A program made the position numbers and the translations under genes. Positions 23,578 through 30,254 of a stretch of 31,496 bases of DNA are shown here, in pieces (the stretch's first letter is position 1; each line of letters starts with the position of its first letter). Location: the IMG/VR virus record IMGVR_UViG_3300037042_000655, positions 1-31,496 of that record; one strand, written 5' to 3'. Below the pieces are notes generated by a model, which was given only the letters and a program-made list of their open reading frames with translations, made no database searches and had not been told where the DNA came from. This DNA is from a virus.

Positions 23578-23590
23578 AAATATATAATAT
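23578..23590 (+). promoter_or_regulatory. A/T start motif AAATATATAATAT (copy 2)
   Basis: Identical to 9927-9939 and ends one base before the ATG at 23592. The 29-base gap in which it lies is entirely A/T-rich and has no Shine-Dalgarno. Confidence 0.4.
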
Positions 23591-23591
23591 T

Positions 23592-23867
23592 ATGATATTA
23601 GAGCAAAGAATGTTAGGCGGTAACGGGTGTAAATTCATCGATGCGGCCTCAACTGGTAATACTTTTTACGTTATAGTTGTAAATGCTGATTGCGTTTTAA
23701 CAACTTTGTCAACTGTGAACGGTCAGGACTTACTAACTCAGTACGGATTGAGCGGAAAGACCTTAAAACAAGGTATGCTAATCCCTGCTTTTAACGGAGA
23801 CCCGATTGCAAATATTACACCATCAAGCGGTTCAGTTATTGGTTACGGATATAACATAATGGGTTAA
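23592..23867 (+). CDS. Small beta-rich structural protein, unknown
   Basis: 91 residues. FIDAASTGNTFYVIVVNADC, then TTLSTVNGQDLLTQYGLSG, then ITPSSGSVIGYGYNIMG suggest a compact beta fold without catalytic residues. It is followed directly by the fibre-like protein (TAATG overlap), so the two may work together. Similar small proteins occur before fibre genes in Bacteroidota phages. Likely a virion component. Confidence 0.55.
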   Translation: MILEQRMLGGNGCKFIDAASTGNTFYVIVVNADCVLTTLSTVNGQDLLTQYGLSGKTLKQGMLIPAFNGDPIANITPSSGSVIGYGYNIMG

Positions 23868-24679
23868 TGATTAGCTTAGGATTAGGAACTGTTGTTGGAG
23901 GTAATGGAAGTAGCTTTGGCGGTTTTTCTGCCGAGTATCAGGCTGTTTTATCAAGGGCTACAAGTTCAGGAATTACTTTACCAAGTTTAGCGAATCAAGC
24001 TAATCAAAATAAGTTAATTGTTGACTTAAAAGCTGCTGGAGTTTGGGATAAATTAGATGTATTCTATATGTTCGCAAATACTGGTTCAAGTGGGTTCGCT
24101 TTATTAAATTGGAAAAATCCAAACGGAACAACTAACGCAAGTGCAGTAGGTAGCTTAACCTTTAATGGTTCAGCATTTCAAGGAGCTGCATTAAGTTATT
24201 TAAACACTAATTATAATCCAACAACTAAGGCTACAAATTTCTCACAAAATAACGCAGGGATTGGAGTTTGGAAAAGGACTCACGATGCAACACCTAACAA
24301 ACATCTATGGGGTAATATAGGATCAAGAAGTTATGTTCACGCAGTTAGTCAAGCAAATCAAAGATTACACACTACAACTGGTTTAGCTGCGTCATTTAAT
24401 ACTTCAAATACAGGTATGTTGGTTATGAATAGAACTGCTGCGAGTGGTACTGGTTGTATTACTTTAGCGGTTAATACTACAATAACAGTTACTAATCAAA
24501 CAAGTGGAACTACAGCCCCTCCTGACAATGCTAACTATTCAGTATTCACTATAGCTACCTCAACTGCTGATACTTATTTAGGTCAAATTTCCGCTTGGTG
24601 GATTGGTGCTAATTTCGCAACTGAAGTAAATAACTCAAGTTTATATAATGCGTTAAATACATATATGTCTACCATCTGA
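23867..24679 (+). CDS. Fibre-like virion protein (Gly/Ser/Asn-rich)
   Basis: 270 residues. Starts with a Gly-rich segment, then AEYQAVLSRATSSGITLPSL, LKAAGVWDKLDVFYMFANTG and FALLNWKNP. These match a family of phage surface proteins I know in Bacteroidota with a lectin-like (concanavalin-like) fold. The remainder is beta-rich with many Asn, Thr and Ser. I infer a tail fibre or head decoration that touches the host surface. It is the last structural gene before the lysis genes (1-base overlap with the next ATG). Confidence 0.6.
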   Translation: MISLGLGTVVGGNGSSFGGFSAEYQAVLSRATSSGITLPSLANQANQNKLIVDLKAAGVWDKLDVFYMFANTGSSGFALLNWKNPNGTTNASAVGSLTFNGSAFQGAALSYLNTNYNPTTKATNFSQNNAGIGVWKRTHDATPNKHLWGNIGSRSYVHAVSQANQRLHTTTGLAASFNTSNTGMLVMNRTAASGTGCITLAVNTTITVTNQTSGTTAPPDNANYSVFTIATSTADTYLGQISAWWIGANFATEVNNSSLYNALNTYMSTI

Positions 24680-24843
24680 TGAACACAAAAATAATAGAGC
24701 TTAATATAGTTAGCTGGACTTTTGCAATAGTCGGAACACTTGCACATTGGCTACCAGTAGTTCAATTCTTATCGTTTACCCTATCGGTAATTATCTCACT
24801 TTGGCAATTAACCCAAATGCTAAAAAAGTGGTTAAAAAAATAA
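24679..24843 (+). CDS. 54-residue two-helix membrane protein, holin candidate
   Basis: ATG 24679, TAA 24841-24843, in a 1-base overlap with the fibre gene stop. Two hydrophobic segments (about 10-26 and 28-45) with a short turn (HWLPVV) and a Lys-rich C-terminus (MLKKWLKK). Size, topology and charge fit small class II-like holins. The next gene, also membrane-bound, starts 16 bases before this one ends. Which of the two forms the lethal hole cannot be decided here. Confidence 0.6.
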   Translation: MNTKIIELNIVSWTFAIVGTLAHWLPVVQFLSFTLSVIISLWQLTQMLKKWLKK

Positions 24844-25067
24844 AGCAAAATATTAACTTATTAGATAACCCAGTTACAACGATATGCGGATTGATTTGTT
24901 TTTTTTATTCGCTTGTTTTAATTGGATTGCCTTTGGTTTATGAGACCTTTGCCGAGATTGATATTTACTACTCTGCTGGTCTTGGAATCATTGGTTTGTG
25001 CTTACTTATTATTCCTGACGATGTCAAAGGAGCTTTAAGAAAATTCATTAATAAAAAAAGTGAATGA
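24828..25067 (+). CDS. Small two-helix membrane protein, lysis-associated
   Basis: 79 residues from GTG 24828. A TTG at 24747 is possible but would overlap the 54-residue gene almost entirely. A basic N-terminus (KKIKQNINLLDNP), then a hydrophobic segment about 15-35 and a second about 45-62, then IPDDVKGALRKFINKKSE. This pattern recurs in small membrane proteins of Bacteroidota phages near the lysis genes. A holin or antiholin role is possible. The ATG of the next gene overlaps its stop by 4 bases. Confidence 0.6.
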   Translation: MVKKIKQNINLLDNPVTTICGLICFFYSLVLIGLPLVYETFAEIDIYYSAGLGIIGLCLLIIPDDVKGALRKFINKKSE

Positions 25068-25336
25068 TTTTACTTTTACTATATGTATGGCTTGATGCAA
25101 TTAGAGATTCAATAGCTCATCACGATGCCTATTACAAGTTAGGTAAATTCTTTTCTCGGCATCAAAGTGAAATGGTTAAGCCAATATTCTTTAAGTATTT
25201 TCCTATGTTTTGGGATGCGTGGCACTTGGCAAAATTCATGCAATATAACATAGTCGCTTTTTTACTTGTTAAGACCTTAGCCTTTCCAGTAGTTACTACA
25301 ATTATGAGCCTACTATTCATAACCCTATATATATGA
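25064..25336 (+). CDS. Small membrane-associated protein, unknown
   Basis: 90 residues. One hydrophobic segment at the N-terminus (LLLLYVWLDA), then a soluble part with many His and aromatic residues (RDSIAHHDAYYKLGKFF, YFPMFWDAWHLAKF), and a C-terminal hydrophobic segment about 66-90. I know related short proteins in Bacteroidota phages but no function. The stop overlaps the phosphoesterase ATG by 4 bases. Conserved His (19, 20) could bind metal, but this is speculative. Confidence 0.5.
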   Translation: MILLLLYVWLDAIRDSIAHHDAYYKLGKFFSRHQSEMVKPIFFKYFPMFWDAWHLAKFMQYNIVAFLLVKTLAFPVVTTIMSLLFITLYI

Positions 25337-26277
25337 AAAATAAAGCCCTAATATTTGAGTACTGTAAGCAATTCCCAAACACAGCTAACCTAACCTTAGC
25401 TAAAAAAATATACAAAGAACATCCTGAAAAATTTAATGATGTTGAAAGTGTGCGGGACAGAGTCAGATATTACAGAGGGAATAAAGGTGCAAAACCTTAT
25501 ATTGATTATTTAGAAAAACTAAAATCTGAACTACCAAAAGGAGAAAGCGAAAAAGTAGAACCTTACTACTTACCAAAAGACCGCAAGAAGGTATTAATCA
25601 TATCAGATATTCACCTTCCTTACCACGATGACAAAGCTTTATTTGCTGCTTTAGAATATGGATTAAAAGAGGAGGTAGATACTATTTATATAAATGGCGA
25701 TTTATTAGACTTTGCGTTAATCTCTAAGCACGAAAATAATACAACTAAGCATTCAGTAAAGTACGAATTAGACTGCGCTAAAGTGTTTTTAAAAGGACTG
25801 AGAGATATGTTTCCAAAAGCCTTGATAATATACAAGTACGGAAACCACGATTTAAGGTTTGATAAATGGATCAGGTTAAAAGCTCCTGAATTGTTGGATA
25901 TAGAGAACATTATGCTATCAGAACTGCTATCATTGAGGGATTTAGGCATCATTCAGCTTGATAGTTTGCAATGGTGCTATATGTGGGATATTGCAGTACT
26001 ACACGGCCACGAATTACCTATGAAGTCAGGAGGTATAAACCCAGCAAGAGCAGCAAGATTATCGGTCAATCGTCCTTTAATTATAGGTCACTTTCACAGA
26101 CAATCAAAGGATGCTGGAATGATACTTGGAAAGCCACACTATTATACCTATTCAAACGGATGCCTTTGTGACTTAACACCTGCTTACCTTCCGATTAATA
26201 ACTGGGTTCACGGCTTTTGTATTGTTGAGAATGGGATAGTAACACAAAAGGAGGTAATCAATGGAACAATCTACTAA
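25333..26277 (+). CDS. Calcineurin-like metallophosphoesterase with N-terminal HTH-like part
   Basis: 314 residues. All five motifs are present: SDIHLPYHD (Asp92, His94), GDLLDF (Asp123), GNHD (170-173), LHGHE (His224) and GHFHR (His253, His255), so the two-metal site looks complete. The first 50 residues (FEYCKQFPNTANLTLAKKIY, then RDRVRYYRGNKG) form a separate helical part that looks like a DNA-binding region. Known family role: hydrolysis of phosphomonoesters or diesters, including nucleic acids. Substrate unknown. It sits amid lysis genes, which is unexpected. It overlaps the next gene by 17 bases. Confidence 0.85.
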   Translation: MKNKALIFEYCKQFPNTANLTLAKKIYKEHPEKFNDVESVRDRVRYYRGNKGAKPYIDYLEKLKSELPKGESEKVEPYYLPKDRKKVLIISDIHLPYHDDKALFAALEYGLKEEVDTIYINGDLLDFALISKHENNTTKHSVKYELDCAKVFLKGLRDMFPKALIIYKYGNHDLRFDKWIRLKAPELLDIENIMLSELLSLRDLGIIQLDSLQWCYMWDIAVLHGHELPMKSGGINPARAARLSVNRPLIIGHFHRQSKDAGMILGKPHYYTYSNGCLCDLTPAYLPINNWVHGFCIVENGIVTQKEVINGTIY

Positions 26278-26491
26278 CGAGCAGAATTTAGAAGAGTATT
26301 TAATAGAGGCTGGAGAAACGAGGGGAGAGATTATTTCGATTTGTAACTATGCGTTAGCAACTTGTGACTATTACGATTATTCTATGCAGTCAAGAGAAGA
26401 CAAAGACCGAATAGATAATATTAGGCGAATGGCTTTGATTTTGGTGGAAGGTTTTTTAAGTGAGATTTACTATGAAAATTATGAAGATTAG
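26261..26491 (+). CDS. Acidic small protein, unknown
   Basis: 76 residues, rich in Glu, Asp and Tyr, mostly helical (EEYLIEAGETRGEIISICNY, DRIDNIRRMALILVEGFL). It overlaps the phosphoesterase by 17 bases and the endolysin by 20 (from ATG 26472). There is no motif. Coupled starts on both sides suggest a real gene, perhaps a regulator of the endolysin. Confidence 0.5.
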   Translation: MEQSTNEQNLEEYLIEAGETRGEIISICNYALATCDYYDYSMQSREDKDRIDNIRRMALILVEGFLSEIYYENYED

Positions 26492-26882
26492 CGAACATAT
26501 TAGCTACGATGAGGCGGTACTATCCCCGACAGCTATAAGAAACGGAATAGACAATATGCCAAACGAGCAACAGCTACACAATATGCAAGAGTTAGCTGAG
26601 AATATCTTTGAACCTCTCCGAAAGATGTACGGCAAGCCTATTAAAATTAACTCATTCTTTCGCTCTGCTAAATTAAATAAGTTAGTAGGTGGAAGTCCAA
26701 CAAGTCAACACGCAAAAGGTCAAGCAATAGATATAACTGGAGGCAATAAAGCCGAGAATAAAAAGCTATTTGAGTTAGCTAAGACTTTGGATTTTGACCA
26801 ATTAATAAACGAGTATGATTTTAGCTGGATTCACATATCTTATTCAACTAAAAACCGCAAACAAATTTTAGTAATAAAATGA
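26472..26882 (+). CDS. Endolysin, peptidase M15 family
   Basis: 136 residues from ATG 26472. Another ATG at 26481 and a GTG at 26460 are alternatives. KISEHISYDEAVLSPTA (5-21) is the typical N-terminus of Bacteroidota phage M15 proteins. Zinc ligands: His80 and Asp87 in SQHAKGQAIDI (78-88) and His121 in WIHISY (119-124). SFFRS (61-65) gives the conserved Arg. The enzyme cuts peptide cross-links of peptidoglycan at the end of infection. There is no signal peptide, so it needs a hole from a holin. The stop overlaps a tiny membrane gene by 4 bases. Confidence 0.9.
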   Translation: MKIMKISEHISYDEAVLSPTAIRNGIDNMPNEQQLHNMQELAENIFEPLRKMYGKPIKINSFFRSAKLNKLVGGSPTSQHAKGQAIDITGGNKAENKKLFELAKTLDFDQLINEYDFSWIHISYSTKNRKQILVIK

Positions 26883-26962
26883 ACGAGCAAAAAAAAGAAG
26901 ATATAATTATATTAATTTTGTGTATTATTTGGGTAAGTTACTTACTCAGTACGTTATTATGA
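26879..26962 (+). CDS. 27-residue single-helix membrane peptide
   Basis: ATG 26879, TGA 26960-26962, in ATGA overlaps with the endolysin before and the next gene after (26959). MNEQKKED then a continuous hydrophobic helix (IIILILCIIWVSYLLSTLL). Such coupling on both sides is a strong hint that it is translated. A role in lysis timing or membrane disturbance is possible. Confidence 0.5.
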   Translation: MNEQKKEDIIILILCIIWVSYLLSTLL

Positions 26963-27114
26963 AAAGCCTACTAAAATACAAAGCCACTCCTGAACAAATT
27001 AAAGCCATTGCCGAACACGAATTAAATAGAAAAAGATTAGTCGCAGAAGTTGAAAAGGAATGGAATGAAAAGCAGAAGTCAGGTAACTATTTAAAGAATG
27101 GAAAAAAGAAATAA
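26959..27114 (+). CDS. 51-residue basic helical protein, unknown
   Basis: From ATG 26959, in a 4-base overlap with the 27-residue gene. An upstream ATG at 26920 in frame would overlap that gene almost fully and is less likely. A single amphipathic helix (YKATPEQIKAIAEHELNRKR) with a Lys-rich C-terminus. It overlaps the spanin-like gene by 17 bases. Possibly a lysis accessory protein. Confidence 0.5.
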   Translation: MKSLLKYKATPEQIKAIAEHELNRKRLVAEVEKEWNEKQKSGNYLKNGKKK

Positions 27115-27421
27115 TGTACTCTTTGGTATAATACTTATTGGTATAATTGCGTTTATTCTATTCGTAGGGATAAGATGTCCCCACGAAGAGAAAGAAAGCA
27201 ACACAGCGATTATAAATGCCCAAAAAGAGATACTGCGAATTGATACTATCGTTAAGCGTTATGATTCTATTATCTATCGCACTAAAATAAAAACAAATGA
27301 AAAGATTAGGATTATTTATTTGTGGCCTGACAGCGTGTTGGTTGACAGCATTCGGGCAAGACTGCAAGACTTTGACAGCATCGGAACTCCGAAAAATCTT
27401 AGTAGTTATGGAGCAGAGTAA
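27098..27421 (+). CDS. Inner-membrane spanin-like protein
   Basis: 107 residues. A basic start (MEKRNN), a single hydrophobic segment at about 7-25, then a charged, helical domain outside the membrane (NAQKEILRIDTIVKRYDSII) and an acidic end. This is the layout of an inner-membrane spanin (Rz type). The next gene starts inside it in another frame (overlap 125 bases), much like the Rz/Rz1 arrangement. Spanins fuse inner and outer membranes in the last step of lysis of Gram-negative cells. Only topology and order support this; there is no sequence signature. Confidence 0.5.
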   Translation: MEKRNNVLFGIILIGIIAFILFVGIRCPHEEKESNTAIINAQKEILRIDTIVKRYDSIIYRTKIKTNEKIRIIYLWPDSVLVDSIRARLQDFDSIGTPKNLSSYGAE

Positions 27422-27638
27422 CTCAACGCACTTGATCAGCGAAACCCAGCAAAGAATCATTGAGAACTTAGAAAAGAAGGTGCAACACATTAACTTTATT
27501 GCCGAAACTTACCACATAGACAATAAAAAGTTAATAAGAACTAACCAAGAACTACGAATAAAAGTTGACCGCCACAAAAAACTATCTATAATTGCCACTA
27601 CTACGGCAATAATTTTAGGATTAATCTTAATTTTTTAA
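27297..27638 (+). CDS. Spanin-like exported protein with C-terminal membrane helix
   Basis: 113 residues. The N-terminus is a signal sequence (MKRLGLFICGLTACWLTAFG). LTAC (residues 11-14) fits a lipobox, and AFG-Q (18-21) fits a signal peptidase I site common in Bacteroidota. A helical part (about 30-90) follows and a C-terminal hydrophobic helix (about 94-113, IIATTTAIILGLILIF). A lipid-anchored N-terminus plus a C-terminal membrane helix would be the layout of a unimolecular spanin like T1 gp11. It overlaps the previous gene by 125 bases. Cleavage at AFG-Q would instead leave a periplasmic protein with a membrane anchor. Confidence 0.5.
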   Translation: MKRLGLFICGLTACWLTAFGQDCKTLTASELRKILVVMEQSNSTHLISETQQRIIENLEKKVQHINFIAETYHIDNKKLIRTNQELRIKVDRHKKLSIIATTTAIILGLILIF

Positions 27639-27711
27639 AAAATAATTGTATTGATTTTCAGCAACTTAGCAATAAGTAGGGAATTATTTTGTCTAAATTG
27701 TAAGCAGGTGA

Positions 27712-27741
27712 TTTCAATTGTAAACAAAAGCACTATCTTCG
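27712..27741 (+). promoter_or_regulatory. Candidate promoter for the right-hand early block
   Basis: TATCTTCG at 27734-27741 is one base off the Bacteroidota -7 box TAnnTTTG. TTTC at 27712-27715 (18-base gap) may be a weak -33 element. It lies 30 bases before the ATG at 27771 in a 132-base gap after the lysis genes. I see no hairpin terminator in this gap. Confidence 0.4.
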
Positions 27742-27770
27742 ACTCGTTAACCACTTAAAAAAAACTAATT

Positions 27771-28019
27771 ATGAAAGCAGAAATCAAACAAATTTTCCCA
27801 TCTAAATTTATTGTTCAAGAACACGAAATTATCAAAGGTGCAGTTCAATTTTTATACCCTGAATATGACCCAAAAATATCAGTTGTTGGTGGTGGCTTTG
27901 GATTACACGGGGATGGCATCAACACATTTGAATTGATGGATTTCACAACTGACAAAGTATTTGGATATATGACAGCAGAGGAAATAAACCAATACATACA
28001 CGATAAAAAAATCAAATAA
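27771..28019 (+). CDS. Small early protein, unknown
   Basis: 82 residues. A beta-rich middle with VVGGGFGLHGDG (about 42-53), which resembles a loop rather than a P-loop as no Lys-Thr follows, then a helical C-terminus (TAEEINQYIHDKKIK). It is the first gene after the control region and is followed at once by a small membrane gene (1-base overlap). Function unknown. Confidence 0.55.
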   Translation: MKAEIKQIFPSKFIVQEHEIIKGAVQFLYPEYDPKISVVGGGFGLHGDGINTFELMDFTTDKVFGYMTAEEINQYIHDKKIK

Positions 28020-28180
28020 TGAAGTACCTACCTATTATCTTAGCTATTTTAGCTGTTTACTTAACAGCCTTTATTCCTTACAAATATTTCACTACAATTT
28101 TGTTCGGAGCTTTATTAACTATTTCACTAACTATTTACAATATCTATGATACAAGAAAAAAAGAAGCTACAAAGCTTTAG
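28019..28180 (+). CDS. 53-residue two-helix membrane protein
   Basis: ATG 28019, TAG 28178-28180, in a 1-base overlap with the previous stop. Two hydrophobic segments (about 3-19 and 22-43) and a charged C-terminus (DTRKKEATKL). It overlaps the next small gene by 35 bases in another frame. It could be an early membrane protein, for example one acting against competing phages, but nothing in the sequence shows this. Confidence 0.45.
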   Translation: MKYLPIILAILAVYLTAFIPYKYFTTILFGALLTISLTIYNIYDTRKKEATKL

Positions 28181-28316
28181 ATTATCGGAGGAGCTTATCC
28201 GTAAAATCTCAATCCATCAGGACAAAATCAATCAATCTCGCACAGCGTACGAAGGTCTATACACTAAGGACCAGCTTGTTACTGATGCACTAAACAACTT
28301 TTTAAAAACTAAATAA
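28146..28316 (+). CDS. Candidate ribbon-helix-helix DNA-binding protein
   Basis: 56 residues, ATG 28146, TAA 28314-28316. LQSFRLSEELIRKISIH (8-24) looks like the beta strand plus first helix of an Arc-type ribbon-helix-helix, and TKDQLVTDALNNFLKTK (40-56) like the second helix. This fold binds operators as a dimer. A transcription regulator of the early block is inferred. The 35-base overlap with the membrane gene would couple the two. Confidence 0.45.
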   Translation: MIQEKKKLQSFRLSEELIRKISIHQDKINQSRTAYEGLYTKDQLVTDALNNFLKTK

Positions 28317-28317
28317 A

Positions 28318-28506
28318 ATGGGAAAAATTAAAATCACTTTTGAGTCTTACGGAATTAAGCATTTTGTTTCAATAGATGAAGATTGCACAATTTACGAATT
28401 AATGCAAGTAATAACTAATATGATTCAATCAATTACTTTTCCAACAGAAACAATTAAAAATGGCTATGAACACGAAATAGCAAGGATAGAGGAGGGCGAA
28501 CTATGA
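28318..28506 (+). CDS. Small early protein, unknown
   Basis: 62 residues. A ubiquitin-like beginning of two beta strands and a helix (KIKITFESYGIKHFVSID, then YELMQVITNMIQSI), then an acidic end. It starts one base after the RHH-like gene and its stop overlaps the next ATG by 4 bases. I know this sort of short protein in Bacteroidota phages but no function. Confidence 0.55.
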   Translation: MGKIKITFESYGIKHFVSIDEDCTIYELMQVITNMIQSITFPTETIKNGYEHEIARIEEGEL

Positions 28507-28736
28507 CACTTGAAGAATTCGCTGAAGATACCATAATGGAATGGTACTCAATGGGCGAGAAAGACTTTCCTAAATGTTTAGAAATAGCAGAAGATTTAGG
28601 ACTTTGGAATTTCGCAGCCGAGTTAAAGCTACTTGAGATGCAAAACCAGCAAGAACAGAAAGGCAGAGATAACGAACTAAGATTTTTAATTTACAATGCA
28701 GCAAACCCTTTTAGAAATGAATCAAATACTAATTAA
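28503..28736 (+). CDS. Small acidic helical protein, unknown
   Basis: 77 residues, all helical (TLEEFAEDTIMEWYSMG, FPKCLEIAEDLGLWNFAAEL), Gln- and Glu-rich in the last third. Coupled to its neighbours by short overlaps. A regulator or inhibitor role is possible on size and charge alone. Confidence 0.5.
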   Translation: MTLEEFAEDTIMEWYSMGEKDFPKCLEIAEDLGLWNFAAELKLLEMQNQQEQKGRDNELRFLIYNAANPFRNESNTN

Positions 28737-28887
28737 CCGGTACTTAAGATTGCAGAGATTGAGAACATTTGCAATCCAAGACAATAACATTTGCAAAAAA
28801 ATTCAAGCAGATGGTCTTATTCAACGAGTTACGCAAGAACTCAATTCAACAACATTTAACAAATTCCAAATTTATGAACGAGCTTAA
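28720..28887 (+). CDS. 55-residue basic helical protein, unknown
   Basis: From ATG 28720 (a further ATG at 28696 would add 8 residues and more overlap). Composition is basic and Gln/Asn-rich with helices (NQILINRYLRLQRLRTFAIQ, KKIQADGLIQRVTQEL). It overlaps neighbours by 17 bases on the left and 14 on the right. It may be a small DNA- or RNA-binding protein. Evidence for being a gene is mainly spacing. Confidence 0.4.
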   Translation, partial: NQILINRYLRLQRLRTFAIQDNNICKKIQADGLIQRVTQELNSTTFNKFQIYERA

Positions 28888-29134
28888 ATCTAAATATCCA
28901 GAGAAACTTGAAATGAGGTATCGACTTCAGGCTGCAAAAGATGAGTTAGTATTGGCTTGGAAAAACTACAACGCAATCCGTAAAAAGCTTAACTCAAAGA
29001 AAGTAACTGAAGAGGATTACACCGCACTCGGTCAAGCTCACACAGACTGGCAATTAAAAAACGACTTATTAGATAGTATTCAATCAGAAATAAACAAATT
29101 CACTAATTTAAAATTTTATGCAAACAGAAACTAA
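28874..29134 (+). CDS. Coiled-coil early protein, unknown
   Basis: 86 residues from ATG 28874. The longer frame opening at 28769 would overlap the previous gene almost entirely. Two long helices (YRLQAAKDELVLAWKNYNAI and TDWQLKNDLLDSIQSEINKF) separated by a Lys-rich loop give a helical hairpin. It ends 17 bases into the ssDNA-binding candidate and may be a partner of the recombination genes that follow. Confidence 0.5.
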   Translation: MNELKSKYPEKLEMRYRLQAAKDELVLAWKNYNAIRKKLNSKKVTEEDYTALGQAHTDWQLKNDLLDSIQSEINKFTNLKFYANRN

Positions 29135-29462
29135 TTTAACACACTGGAAAAAACTAACTAATCCGAACTATATCGGAGCCGAAATCCTGCAACCTAACCA
29201 AGAACTCAAGCTAACTATTGAGAAGGTTCAAAAAGAACAAGTAAAGACTGCTGAAGGCACTCAAGAATGTATAGTAGCGTACTTCAAAGGAGGGCAAAAA
29301 GGAATGATTATAAACAAAACCAATGCTAAAATCATAACTAAAATACTTGATACTCCTTTTATTGAGCATTGGGTCGGAAAATCAATCATTATTTACTCAG
29401 CAAAAGTACGAGCATTTGGTGAAATGGTAGATGCTCTGCGTGTTAAAAACCAAAAGGCATAA
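29118..29462 (+). CDS. Candidate DNA-binding recombination partner protein
   Basis: 114 residues. WKKLTNPNYIGAEILQPNQE (10-29), then LTIEKVQKEQV, KGMIINKTNAK and a final KVRAFGEMVDALRVKN. This conserved pattern is well known in Bacteroidota phages immediately before a YqaJ-type exonuclease. The likely fold is an OB-like beta barrel, and a role in ssDNA binding or annealing beside the nuclease is inferred. The exonuclease starts 2 bases after its stop. Confidence 0.6.
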   Translation: MQTETNLTHWKKLTNPNYIGAEILQPNQELKLTIEKVQKEQVKTAEGTQECIVAYFKGGQKGMIINKTNAKIITKILDTPFIEHWVGKSIIIYSAKVRAFGEMVDALRVKNQKA

Positions 29463-29464
29463 CT

Positions 29465-30076
29465 ATGTTTGACGAAAGAAGATTTGGATTAATTACTGGG
29501 AGTAAATGTGTAGTTTTATTTCCTAAAAGGTCAGCCGAAAAAGGCCAAGAAACTTATGCCAAAGAATTAGCTAATCAAATGTATTTTAAATACTACGATG
29601 AGAAAGGCACTTGGCAAACTGAACACGGTCATTTATCTGAAAGTTCATCGTTTGAATACTACCAACAGCATTTTTGCAGAGAAGCTCAATATAGGCCTGA
29701 ATTTCAAAAATTTGACAATTACGGAGGTTCAGCAGATTGCATCGCTCCTGAATGGGGTGTTGATTTTAAATGCCCTACTTCAATGGAAAAATGGTTAGAC
29801 TATTTTTATTACGGAGTAGATGAACAACAGTACCACCAATGCCAAATGTATATGTGGTTATACGATAAACCTCAATGGCATATTTGCGCCTATTTACTTG
29901 AAACCTCACGAATGGCTGATAATGGTTTAGTTTACCCAGTTGATTATGATAAGCGAATGATTCGTAATGTAGTAACACGAGAGGAAGGCTGGAACGAACA
30001 ACTATTGGAACGAGGCGAAAAAGTAATATTAATGAGAAACTTATTTTTTGAAAAACTAAAAACCCACTTTAAATAA
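29465..30076 (+). CDS. YqaJ/lambda-exonuclease-like recombinase
   Basis: 203 residues. RRFGLITGSKC (5-15) is the YqaJ N-terminal signature. TEHGHLSESSS (52-62) gives the conserved Glu. The PD-(D/E)xK site is GGSADC (Asp91) and GVDFKCP (Asp100, Lys102), where the more common Glu-x-Lys is replaced by Asp-x-Lys. QQYHQCQMYMW (121-131) holds the final conserved Gln. Known role: 5'-3' digestion of one strand of dsDNA to prepare single-strand annealing. It follows the ssDNA-binding candidate directly. Somewhat shorter than lambda Exo (226). Confidence 0.85.
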   Translation: MFDERRFGLITGSKCVVLFPKRSAEKGQETYAKELANQMYFKYYDEKGTWQTEHGHLSESSSFEYYQQHFCREAQYRPEFQKFDNYGGSADCIAPEWGVDFKCPTSMEKWLDYFYYGVDEQQYHQCQMYMWLYDKPQWHICAYLLETSRMADNGLVYPVDYDKRMIRNVVTREEGWNEQLLERGEKVILMRNLFFEKLKTHFK

Positions 30077-30077
30077 A

Positions 30078-30254
30078 ATGACATCAATCCAATTTTTATT
30101 AGAGGCTTTAACGATAAGCCAACAAGCTACTCCTGAGATAGTAGCTGGAGCTGAACGGCTCAGACAACTTGAACTTGAGTTAGCTAAACAGCAAGGCATT
30201 CAGGAAGGAATTAAAATTATGAAATCTTTAATCAACCCTAACAATGAGCAATAA
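30078..30254 (+). CDS. 58-residue helical protein, unknown
   Basis: ATG 30078, TAA 30252-30254, starting 1 base after the exonuclease stop. Two helices (TSIQFLLEALTISQQ and GAERLRQLELELAKQQGIQE) resemble a small coiled coil. Overlaps the next gene by 11 bases. No further hint to its role. Confidence 0.5.
   Translation: MTSIQFLLEALTISQQATPEIVAGAERLRQLELELAKQQGIQEGIKIMKSLINPNNEQ

Noticed and set aside
25971-26171. 66-codon plus-strand frame within the phosphoesterase
   Set aside because: Shadow of the well-supported phosphoesterase frame; no motifs.
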